Assembly: GCA_003952965.2 (NCBI GenBank)
Contig: RXIC02000012.1
Span: forward strand, 1,168,967 to 1,232,966
DNA from: Morella rubra
Taxonomy: Eukaryota; Streptophyta; Magnoliopsida; Fagales; Myricaceae
Direction: 5' to 3'
Length of the DNA: 64,000 nucleotides
Both the position numbers and the translations under genes were made by a program. Below are positions 22,561 to 32,825 of this stretch, piece after piece; the first letter of the stretch is position 1, and each line of letters starts with the position of its first letter. The notes under the pieces were generated by a model. The model did not search any database and was not told the DNA's origin. It worked only from the letters and a program-made list of their open reading frames with translations.

Positions 22561-24660
22561 CCCAATGATCCTTGTCTTCGATTGTCTTCAAGCACTCCTA
22601 CAAAAAGAATCACTTCTTATTTTTGGTACCCAAATCTTTTTGGGTCCTTTGGTGTTAGAAACGGTTTCCTTCACCTTGTCCTTAGGAATCCAAACAAATT
22701 TAATACCACTAGAAGATTTCTTTCTAGTTGAACAAGTGAGTGAAATATGTCCAGATTTTTCACAAAAGTTGAACAATATAAGATGATTTTGTGATCATAT
22801 AAGAATAAGATTTTTGATCATTAAAAGAATTATATCCAATGCCACTTTTTGTTGAAACAACATCTTTGAGAACCAAGAAGAATGTCAAGGTTTTTCTTTC
22901 CTTGAGTAAATCTTGCAAGATCATTTGTAAAATAGTCAACTTTCATTTTCAAAGTGTTGTTTTCAGCTATTAAAACACTTGACTCATTTTGCAAAGATTT
23001 CTCATTTTCTTTTGTAGATATTGTAAGATCTTCTCTAAGAGATACTACTTGACTTTTCAAAGTATCATTCTCTTTTGTAATACTTTCAAAATTCTTTTTG
23101 AGAGAACAATATTTTGAAAAGATTCTTCTTAGTTCAAGGTGTTGTTAATCAAAAACATTTGTAACTCATAAAAGAAAAGCATTGAATAAGTGAAGATTGT
23201 ACCTCATCTTCATTTTCCTTAGCCATCAAGCAAAGGTTTGCAACTTCCACTTCATCATTTTCGCTCTCGCTTATCGAATTCTCCCCATGCCGCCATAAAG
23301 GCTTTCTTCTTGTCTTTGAAGTCTCTTGACTTCTTGTATGGTTCAATGTTAGGACATTCGGACATGATATGTCTCAGCCTTTTGTAGCCAAAGCAAATAG
23401 TCTCATTCTTTTTGCTGCTATCTCCCTTGAAGTTGGACTTCCTTGGATATCTCTTGTCACCTTGTTTCTTACAAAAGAACTGATGCCGAAACAAGATAGT
23501 GATTATCCTATAGGCTAGGACAGTCGGTATATTGCAAGGAAAGACACCGAATTCTTCCCAAAAATCGCAAAGAGAATTCTCAAAATTCAAATTATTCAAT
23601 TGTATCCAAAACAAACCCACAAGCCGGGCTAAAATAGCTAAGAATTGCATCCCTAATGGGATGTTACCAAAAATAAATAGGCGGCAAAAATCTGGTCCAA
23701 ATCGAATTCAAAAATAATTCCCAAAAGGAAAGAAAACCAACCAAAAATAGATTTTTGAGAGGGAAAACAGCATTTTTAGGGCTTGAAATGAGGTCCACCA
23801 AAGTGTAGCTCGGTAATTATGACGTCCGTGCCGAAAAGAGCTTTCCGAATTGGGGTCATGGGCGTGAATCGAATATTCGTAGCCAATGTTATGACCAAAA
23901 AACCGACACGTGCTCGAAGACTACCCCAATTAGGTTAGATTCCGATTTTCTTGCCATCCTTGCGCCGATCTACCCGCTCAAGGTAATTCAACACCATCAA
24001 TGTGGAATCTGACAGCTCAGCGTCGTCTGAATCAGCTCTCCCTGCATCAAGAACTTCTTGAACTTCTTTGTGAACAAGGTCATTTCCTCATCATCCTCTG
24101 ATGATTCACCATTGTTGAAGTATAAAGCTTACAATGCAATGCCCCTTTCGCCTTTTACTTCATCTTCATCTCCTCTTACTTGGTTTACCTTGTGCATCAT
24201 GAGAGATCCTATGAGCTCATCCAGAGATAGCTTGGTTAAATCTTTGGCTTCTTGGATAGCAGTGACTTTCGGTTCCTAAGCTTTAGGAAGACACCTGAGA
24301 ATCTTTCTCACCATTTCAAAGTTAGAATATTCTTTGCCATGAGATTTAAGCCTATTTATAATGTTAGTAAAATGAGTGAACATTGAAGCAATAGATTCAT
24401 CAGACTTCATTTTAAATAATGCATAATTATGAACAAGCATGCTGATTTAAAGACAGGAGTTTTCTCCATATTAAATAACTCATAATTTTCTCCATATTTC
24501 TTGAGCAGTATTACAACCAGAAACACGGTTAAATTCATTAGTATCAAGGGCACAATATAAAACATTCATAGCTTTAGAATTTAAAGACATAAGTTTAAGA
24601 TCAGCATAATTCCAATCCTTTTCCTCTTTCAACTTACCTTCCTCGTCTCTAGGAAATTTT
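22561..24660 (-). pseudogene. copia gag of element 2, interrupted by an insertion
   Basis: From high to low coordinates: capsid pieces near 24560 (YCALDTNEFNR-like) and 24250 (LDELIGSLM-like), an interruption at 23481-24049, then a zinc-knuckle relic near 23400 (ICFGYKRLRHIMSECP, with the second cysteine of the CCHC set replaced), a glutamate-rich coiled coil (23060 to 22830) and a second knuckle (FNFCEKSGHISLTC, near 22770). Collinear with element 1. Multiple frameshifts. Confidence 0.8.
23481..24049. mobile_element. 569-bp TG...CA insertion, solo LTR or tiny non-autonomous LTR element
   Basis: It starts TGATGC and ends GCATCA, a 6-bp inverted terminal match with TG...CA ends, and is flanked by AGAAC at 23476-23480 and 24050-24054. 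Element 1 (near 2350) and the neighbouring gag text read straight through this site, giving an empty-site comparison. No coding frame of note. Orientation is unknown. It does not resemble the other LTRs in the window. Confidence 0.75.
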
Positions 24661-24805
24661 GGATCGTTAAAGATAACTCTCCATAGCTTGGATATAAATC
24701 ATCATCCTTGCTTTCCACACACCACACACTTCAAAATTTTGGATCAAGATAAATTACCTTCCTCGTCTCTAAGAAATTTTGGATTGTTAAAGATAACTCT
24801 CCACA
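24636..24805. repeat. direct repeat of about 49 bp at the truncated gag/LTR junction
   Basis: ACCTTCCTCGTCTCTAGGAA...CTCTCCA at 24636-24684 recurs with two changes at 24756-24803, 120 bases later, just where the 5' LTR starts. The primer site and the first part of gag are missing here, so the repeat marks a rearranged junction. Confidence 0.8.
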
Positions 24806-25970
24806 TGCTTCAAGCAATAATAATCGAAGAGCAATAAATGATAGCATGTAAGAGAGATAAGGAGGAGAGAAAATGTTGCGATTTTTAGGTGGTTTGACCA
24901 AGGCTTGCCTACGTCCACCCCCAAGGCTATTGCCTTCCTTGAGCTTTTCCAATATAATCTAATAGCATTCACAACTTAGCTTTCGGGTGCTAAGTAATCG
25001 TTACAAGCATTTTCCTAAGCTCACGCTTCAACTTGTATAACAAATCTCAAAACCAATGAGATTTCTTCTAACCTCACGGGTAGGCCCAAGTGTATCCCAA
25101 TCTTATAAGTTTTTCAAAGGTTTGAATGAAAGAGGTAATAACCAATTGCTCTAAAAGCTAGATGTGTAAATACAAGACACAATAATGAGCTAAAAGACAA
25201 GATCAGAGAATGATTGCAGCAAGAATAGCAAGTGACAGAAGCAACTTTCTTGGAATGTGTGTAGGTTTCTTCTTTTGCTCTTTCTCTCTCTCTTTTGGAG
25301 GCTAGGTCAAGATTGATGATGCAAGAGGTGCCTTTTCTCTCTCCATAAGGTTGTATTTAAAGCTTTTAGTCTTGGCTGGTCCCAAATGGCCTTTTTGGAA
25401 TGTTGGAGAGGTGCCATAAGTGCCACAACGTCTTGAAATCCTCGTTGATGTCATCTTTAAAAAACAAGGTTCCCAAAACATGTGTCGAAACTTATATGCC
25501 TATGTGTCGACACCTTCTTCAAGTCTGGAACTGACTGGAAGGTGTCTGTGGCATGTGTCGACACTTATTTCACCAAGTGTCAACACCATCTTCTCATGTG
25601 TTGTCACTGTACTTCACATGTGTCGACTTTCAAGATGGCATCCTTGTTGACAGGGCAATGTGTGGACACATATCTCATGTGTCAACACCATCTTGGCTGG
25701 AGGAGGTTTTTAGTGCTTTGATGATGTACAATCCTTTCCATTTCAACACGAACATTCCTACAATGAAAAATATAAGAATTTAAGTGCATGCCATGGTATT
25801 TAATACAATTATAGGGCTCAGTGAACTCAAGAGAGAATAAATACAATTAAATATTCTTGATTTAATTGTGGATTGACAATCACATATTCTAAAATTACAC
25901 CAAAGCTATTTTCTAGTTTGTTATCATGAAAATCGAATTAGATTGTTCAAGGAGCAACCTTGGGCGAACA
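24802..25970 (-). repeat. 5' LTR of element 2, inner end truncated
   Basis: The outer end (TGTTCGCCCAAGG on the minus strand) is intact and abuts the TGCAC duplication. The inner end, with the CCCAATTCACC motif seen at 15400 and 3150, is missing, and the sequence starts at the GCTTCAAGCAATAA block that in the 3' LTR lies near 15475. Confidence 0.85.
25483..25690 (-). promoter_or_regulatory. GTCGAC palindrome cluster in the element 2 5' LTR
   Basis: About eight copies of TGTGTCGACAC, some decayed (TGTGTCAACAC, TGTGGACAC), between 25483 and 25690, in the U3 position relative to the LTR ends. Same word as at 3888-4050 and 19666-19862. Confidence 0.6.
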
Positions 25971-26169
25971 TGCACAAATAAGATAGCAAAAATGGTTAAC
26001 AATTGACAGATTTGTATCAATAACAAATAACTTCATATGGCTTTGAATTATCACGTACTACCATTGTCTATTTATACTCGAATTAGCTGTGACAATCTAT
26101 AATAATCGTATCCCCATACAGACAAAGGAGAAGAGCTGAAAAAAGGGACATGTCTTGGAACTTTGCCTC

Positions 26170-26775
26170 ACAAGTTGTTTTTTGACAAGTTCAAGTCACT
26201 AAGAAAGCTTAAATCAGAAAAGCTTACTGGGATCGATTTCACCATGAAGCTGGATTTTAGATAAATCAAGAGATTGCAAATTTCACAGCAGACAAATCTA
26301 TGGAGTGATTACTCCCGTGATATTCTTTCCTGATAAATCCAAAGCAACCAACTCTATCTGACTCGTAATTTCTTCTGGATGTTCTCCACCAAATTTATTT
26401 CCTGAAAGATCAATGATCATTAAAAGTCGCAGAGCATTCCGAAACACATACTCTGTTCCTTTCCATACCACTGGTGTATATTCCGTATAAGGTACAAAGT
26501 ATGTGTCAACTACTATTCTACTGAAATTGTTTCTGAGATATTGCAGTCAAATTGTTGATACATTTGGGAATAGTTCCCATGATGCTGTTCTAAGAAAGGT
26601 CCAAGATTTGAATCTTTGACAAATGACACAGGTTTAAAGGCAAGCTTCCATAAAATCGATTAGAACGCAGGTTAAGAATAAACAAATCAGGTAGGCTATG
26701 GTAAATCGGGCACTTTTTGATGTAGCTGGTTCCAAGACATATTCTCATTACTCCATAAACATGAGATACATAAAC
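26170..26775 (-). pseudogene. LRR receptor-like protein C-terminal remnant (copy 2)
   Basis: Minus-strand pieces in order: SWNQLHQKVP, LFILNLRSNRFYGSLPLNL, KIQILDLS, MGTIPKCINNLTAIS, VWKGTEYVFRNALRLL, IDLSGNKFGGEHPEEI, LVALDLSGKNITGVITP and LQSLDLSKIQLHGEI. The sequence GTIPxCxxNLTA, then a loop-out, then WKGxEY and IDLS.N.. is the characteristic C-terminal LRR block of plant receptor-like proteins (cell-surface, extracellular). Stops and frameshifts interrupt it, and no transmembrane part is left. Confidence 0.8.
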
Positions 26776-26814
26776 ATAAGGTTGAAATAAACTACATATA
26801 CATGATCATCCCCT

Positions 26815-27242
26815 CAATAGCATATCTACAAAATAACATATCCACAAAATATATCATATACTACGTGACAAATCCCAAAAGTCAACTGGTTCTTCCAAAT
26901 GCGCGTTTCATAGTAGGCTAAAAGGACCCACCTGCACAAAATAAAATATCCACAAAATACAAAATATACTGTATAAAATGTGCTAACTCCCAAAAGTCAT
27001 ATTCTACTTCCAAATGCTCAATTCGCAATAGGCCATAAAATAACATATCCATGAAATATACCGTATACCAAGTAACAAATCCCAAAAGTCAATTGGTACT
27101 TCCAAATGTTCGTTTCGCAGTAGGCTAAGAGGACTCACCTGCACAAAATAACATATCCTCAAAATACCGTATACCACGTGTCAAATCCCAAAAGTCAAAT
27201 GGTACTTTCAGATTACAAATTTGCATAAGGTTGAGAGCACTC
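26815..27242. repeat. degenerate ~100-bp tandem repeats (copy 2)
   Basis: AAATAACATATCC-type phrases near 26829, 26936, 27034 and 27144. The last unit abuts the exon end ACAG|GTGAGTGC on the minus strand at about 27243, and two inner units carry GCAGGTGAGTCC and GCAGGTGGGTCC. Confidence 0.6.
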
Positions 27243-28857
27243 ACCTGTCGATGCTGCTAGCCTGAGAACAGATAATGAGGTAGTAGAGAGGACAATCTCA
27301 ACAGCCAAAGGCATTGTAGTATGAGCCGTTGTGGGGAGGAAAGTAGAATCCCCTGGTGCAAAAGGTATTGATGTTGAGGGGACTAACAAACTCGCTGGGG
27401 GATTGAAGGCCATGGCAAAGGAGAGCCAAGAAGGGGCCAGTGGAGTTAAGACTTGGGCCGCAGAAGGTGAGACTATCGGTGCTCCTGGAGCATCAGGAGG
27501 AGCATTCTAGGCCTCAAAGTTGCTAGGGGGTGTATCCAGAAGATGATCCCGAGGTAATAGTAGATTCGAAGGCAGAACCTGTCAAAGGCCTAGTAAGACC
27601 CACACTAAGGGCCATGAGTGATGCCGCAGTGGGAGGAGCAGCCTCGCCAACATCGGCAATTAGACAAGCATCAGCACTCCCCAGTAGCAAATGATCTAAC
27701 TTGCGACCTTAGTCCTCTAAAATTTTTCGAAAGCCTGCGTTGCTCAATCGCAACGTTTAACCACATCACGTCATTTCGATTTTGAAGGGCATTAACCCCA
27801 TCAAGAATAATCGACAAAGCAGCTGCAAGGGCAAGGTCCAACATAGGAGACAGACACAAGAAAGTGGACGAAGAGATACCCAAAGCAGACGCAAGAAAAA
27901 TGGAAGGAGAAGCCCCAGCGGCAGTAGGGGCTGAGGGAGAGGGATCGGAGATAGAAGGAGTCGTGGTAGAAGGACTAGCCACTGGAATAGAGGAAGACCA
28001 ACGAGCAGACCACTTGAGATGTGCCCGATACTAAGACATTGTTTTGAATCCGAGCATGGAGTACATCAAGGGGAAAGGAGATAGAAAAGGCATTGCAAAT
28101 ACGTTTTATCAAGTATGCATATGGGAGACCGTGTTTTTCAAAGATGGAATAGAATGTATCACTCATATATGTGCAGATAACGAAGCCTATATCAATGGTG
28201 TCCCCAACTAGCAAAGCATTATGAAAACGAACCTGAGGCAAAGAAAGACTAGAGAAATGTTTAATGGGGAACAGGTTCGAGAATGCAATGCGACTTATAA
28301 CATGCGTTTCAAGAGAAAACTTAGAAGTGTTCAGAGAAATTCCTCCACATGGATAGGGATGCTGAAACAGCAGCATCGTCATAGCATCAAGTGAGGGCGA
28401 GTCATCCTTAAGATATGGGTAGGTGGGGTTGGGGACGCGAGGAACTTTGAGAGTCCCCTCAACTATATCAGGTGAAACCCGAAGGGACTAGCCACGAACA
28501 TACATGGTAAAACTCAATGAAGACTCATCAATATTGTGGAAGTTTAAGTAGAACTCCCGAACGGCCAAGACAGACGGAATCGCCAAATTTGAAAAGAGGG
28601 GATCCCAACAAAGACCCATAAACGTGCTATGAATGTGGGTATGCTCCAACTTAGAGAAAAGTACATCGCACTCTATAATCACAGTGCGATCGTGGAGACC
28701 ACCGTCATTGGCATAGAATTTATTGTGTGCACGAGTATAAAAAAAAAGAACATGAATCCTCCAAAGGCTCAACAAGTTCCCGAGCTGATGATTTCTGTTT
28801 GCGTGACTTCTCGCCAGATTTGGTATGCTGAACATAGGCAATCTTGCGTTTTGACAT
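27243..28857 (-). pseudogene. plant putative-transposon-protein family pseudogene (copy 2)
   Basis: This is the best preserved of the two non-copia copies. From the ATG at 28857: a basic N-terminus (MSKRKIAYVQHTKSG), FYTRAHNKFYANDGGLHDR, LAVREFYLNFHNIDESS then YVRG, LKVPRVPNPTYP, FSLETHVISRIAFSNLFP, VGDTIDIGFVICTYMSDTF and LPYAYLIKRICNAFSISFP. A serine/proline-rich region and a coiled-coil-like segment (ILDGVNALQNRNDVMWLN) follow. A stop replaces the residue after YVRG, and there are two or three frameshifts. The domain order equals that of the ORFs at 18098-19376 and 42739-43927, but no copia coding sequence adjoins it. Function unknown. Confidence 0.6.
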
Positions 28858-30940
28858 CTGAGGAAAACAACAAAAGACAAGTAGTCAGCGTATGCACATT
28901 AATACCATAAGTAAAATGTAACTCTAATTGAATACAAATATATAACGTTGACACGGATAGATGGGAGCCATATAAAGGTTGATTAGTGCAAGTAAGGCTG
29001 CAATTTTACTGTGTAAAAAAATAAAAATTATCCAACAAGATTGATGCACCTTGAAGAGAATTTTCAAAGTCCTTGCAGTCGTTTTCTCTTCACATGCTCC
29101 GCCACCCCTGGACTGCATGGTCAGAAATCAAAGATGGAATAACAAAATTAGGTAAGTGTGTTTGATAAGTCAATGACAGATTACCTTGAAGAAATCCACA
29201 AAAGAAGCTCAGTGGCTGAAACCAAAATCGAACTAACATACTTTGGAAGATGCTTTTAAAAATTACCAAGAGATTCATAAAACCTAACAGATCAATGAAT
29301 GTCACACCAGTTTCTACCACCACCATGCCCTAGTGGTATTCTAAAGATGTTTTTAACAAAGATGTTTGAGGTGGATGATAAATTATTTGTAACCTGATAA
29401 AACCAAGGACTGTGAGATAAACAAAATAAACATTGAGCACTGTTCTATTAAGGAGCATGGATTACAAGAAAATAATAGGTTTGCTGCACATGATCGACCA
29501 AAGAGTAGTATCATCCAGGATCAATGGAATGGTGCTAGATTGAATAACTTTAAAACAAGGAAGTGCTATAAATCTCTCTCTTCCATACAGCGGAACAAAC
29601 GAGATTTCTAGGCCAATCACCAAAGTCTTATGGGATACGAAAGTTAAAAACAGAAACTTCCAGCAAGACACTTGAGCTTTAGAGTGCTTTAATAATTATG
29701 ACGTAGTTTTCAAGAGCTATGACAAACTGATAAAATAAAGACTTCTTTTTATTCCTTTTTTTTGGGGGGGGGGTGTCGGAGGACAATCAACCCTGGATAT
29801 CCTTCTCCTTCTCAAGGGGAGAGACTTTCTGGCTACCATTTTCTTTTGGCAACATCACGATAAACACTTAACCCAGAGATGTTCTTTTGAAGGTTACAAG
29901 TGATAGATGTAGCAAAAAAGAAAAAGTATCATGCCCCATCAACTAAAGCTATAAACTAATTTTCTCATTTTGACAGATTCATATAAGCACTTGATATTCC
30001 TCAAAGTTTTGCATAATATGCATCATTTCAAGTTAAATTGTTGTATTTCACATTCTAACAATCAAATAAAACAACATCACCTCCATCATAATGAGAGCCA
30101 AAAAAAAAGTGTATCAAGCCAAAAGATAAACCTGTTTCAAAAGTTTTCCAAAATGTACCTTGGAAAGTTCTTAAGTTCCTCCAGCGACACTTCCTCTGAC
30201 ATGAACTGGAAGTCCTAGAAGGACTTTAAGAGGGAGAGATGGGGAAAATCAGAGTAGCCAACAAGGGGGACTGAAAGAAATAATATTTGAGATCAGAAAG
30301 TGCAAGTCTACCTGCAACGATTGCACCCCTTTGTTGTAGTTCAAAAGAGTCTAAGTTTCGAAAAGCTTTGTCCTTCACAAGTACACCTTTTGCAGCCAGA
30401 TCCCAATTGAGACTATACGAAAATCCAGGGCCTTCCCCTGCATTAAAGAAGGCTTAAGGAATATATAACAGAATGCAATTGCCACTGACCCATGTGGTTG
30501 AAGCAACCATAACACAGAAATAAAGTGAATGGTAAGAACACGAACAAACCCTAATCCCCAATCGGCAAAAAACAAGCTCAAATGTGAAAAGTAGGGATAT
30601 TCGCCTTGGAATCAACAGAGAATATGTAGAAATCTCAAATGGAAGCAAACGCACCAATTAGAAAGAGGAATTTGGGTGGAAACACAAGATGAAGGAGAAG
30701 GGGCACAGTCTAGGTCGAGTTTCGGTTGCACAAGGGAGAGAGAGAATGGGAGAAAGAGACGAGGATGAGGGGGAAAACGAAAGTTGTGTTAGTTGTCTCT
30801 TTTGTTATTCAGTCTCAGTTTTAAAAACCAAAATTAAGACTCGGCTCATCCAAATATGGATTGGGGATTTTGGACCCAGAACCAATTTTTGAGACCTGAA
30901 ACTGGGACTCAAACCTGTTCCCAAACATAGCCAATATGTT
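28858..30940. other. non-coding part of duplicated segment copy 2
   Basis: Matches copy 1 in blocks (28920-29440 partly, 30020-30060, 30250-30430, 30590-30930). Short frames have no support. A T9G10 run lies at about 29760. Confidence 0.45.
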
Positions 30941-31423
30941 TGACCCGGTTTGTTTTCTGACAGGGTTTTTTTTTTTTTGGATGCCTTTATATATATCCAT
31001 CCTTTTATAAATAATAGTGTTTATTAGAGTTAATGATCTATTTTGTTCTTAGGTTTTGCCCATCTTTTCAAATTTTGTTCATACACAATTCTCAGTTTTA
31101 TCTTGACAATCAAATTAGTCCCTTATCAATCTCCATCTAAAAACAGTCAGCCACTTCACACTATTCAATAGCAAAAGTAGGGATGTATAGCGGACATGTC
31201 GGAAGCAGAATTTAACATTCCAACATCCGATCCGCTAACTAGCAGATGTCCAAAATGGATTCAGCTTCCGCTTCCGACTCTTGTCGAACTTAGCGAAAGC
31301 GGATGTCAGAATACTGATAATATTTTGGGCCATATCATTAATGCACATCCACAAACTGATGCACAAACTGAATTCTCACAAATTCACAAACTAGGCTTCT
31401 ATAATTAATGCAAATGCTTCCTT
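30941..31423. other. no recognisable feature, insertion flank
   Basis: AT-rich with a T-run near 30967. It ends at the AAGAG target duplication (31424-31428). Confidence 0.5.
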
Positions 31424-32206
31424 AAGAGTGTAATACCCCGACCTTCTAAGCATTATTAATTATCTTAATTAATAATAATTAATTTATAAAAATAATATTT
31501 AATTACTATTTTCAGATTTAATTATTTTATCAAGTTTAAAAATAGGAAACAAAATCCTAAAAATAGCTTTACATAGCCAAAAATTATGAGAAAAATATCC
31601 TCTTTCATATCTTTTCAAGATCTTTAATCTAATAACATATTTTACTCATATAGTGTCTTGAAAATTTTTAAATAATGATTTATGTTGCTGAAAAATACTA
31701 AAATACTATTATTTCGTGCTTTTAGCCCTAATTACCTTTTTAAACTCATTTGTCTTCAAACTTTTTGCTTAGGTTTGTGTTACATACTTAATTACTAAGC
31801 CAATAGGACATATTCTAGAGTATTCGAGTGCTCTAGGATTATTTTGGGAATTTTTACAACAGTTAGGACATTTGGGCTTGGAAAAAGAGGATTTAATTGA
31901 TTGGGCTTAGAAATAACTTTAAATTGGGCCTCCAATCAGCCCAGCCCATGCCACCTCACCATGCCTCACAAAAACTGTCCAAGCCCCTAGATTTGCTAGA
32001 AGTAACGATTGCAAATGAATAGCAATCATTACCTCATGCAAAACCATGCAACACTTGGATTTCTCCAAGTAGTTGCGGCCCCTTTCCCTCAATTCAGCTC
32101 CATTGCTTGCTTAGACATCCAATCTAATGGTAGATAACATAATTTCACCTATTTAACCCTAGCATGATTAGTTAACCCTAGGAAACAAACCTTGGTCAAG
32201 AACTAG

Positions 32207-32215
32207 TATAAATAG
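32207..32215 (+). promoter_or_regulatory. TATA box of solo LTR T
   Basis: TATAAATAG about 780 bases into the LTR, followed by a purine-rich GAGAGA leader (32270-32350), fits an LTR RNA polymerase II promoter and R-region start. Confidence 0.55.
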
Positions 32216-32825
32216 GACCATTTGTGAAGGAATTCTTCACACCTTCAATCAGAAATTCATAGAGAAAGAGTCTGTGATAGAGAGCTGAAGAGAGAAAGGA
32301 GAAAGAAGGAGAGAAAGGGGAGAAATAGCCGAGCCCCCTAGGGAGAAGAAGAAGGAGAAATTTTTGAAGAGAAGTTGTAAAAGGTTGAGGTATCTTGAGC
32401 TTTGCTATTCTAGAGGTTATTATCTTGGTTTTGATACTAACAGCAAGCTCCATTTAGGTTTTGAAATCCAAAAAGTTCATCGAGACGTCAAGGAGAATCA
32501 AAGAGGTAAGGGTAGCTTTCAATTGGTGATACATGTTGGCATGCTTGATGATTTGAGGTTAGAAATATGCTAGGTTGTGATCTGGAACTCATGAATATGC
32601 TAAACATGAGGCTAGAATTGTTAAATGCAAGAGAATATTGAAAATATGGAGATTATTGTCTAACTTAGTCATAGAACCCTTTAAGATTATTTTGATATGA
32701 ATTTGTGTAAATAATTGCATGGCATGATTACTGAATGATTTAGGGAGTATTAGAAACATATAGGATGGTTTTCATGCAAAAGTTAATATGAAAAACGAAG
32801 TAATGGCTAATTAGACAAAACCTAG

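Larger units (their letters stand above)
15385..25970 (-). mobile_element. family A Sirevirus-like copia, element 2, both ends present
   Basis: The two ends are the family A LTR ends (minus strand TGTTCGCCC... at 25970 and ...GACTCACA at 15385). They are flanked by the 5-bp duplication TGCAC at 15380-15384 and 25971-25975, so the whole span is one insertion. Order on the minus strand: 5' LTR, gag, protease, integrase, RT, RNase H, palindrome cluster, third ORF, 3' LTR. It has since been hit by solo LTR copy A and a 569-bp insertion, and has lost the primer site, part of protease/pre-integrase, part of RT and the outer end of its 3' LTR. Confidence 0.9.
26170..30940. repeat. diverged duplicated segment, copy 2 (partner at 6330-10440)
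   Basis: Holds the same ordered blocks as copy 1 in the same orientation: LRR remnant, ~100-bp array, transposon-protein pseudogene, and shared non-coding text up to about 30930. It extends further than copy 1 on the LRR side. The insertion of element 2 lies just outside (25976). Confidence 0.75.

Noticed and set aside
32196-32453. 85-residue minus-strand frame across the TATA and leader of solo LTR T
   Set aside because: Antisense to an LTR leader with biased composition; no protein features.
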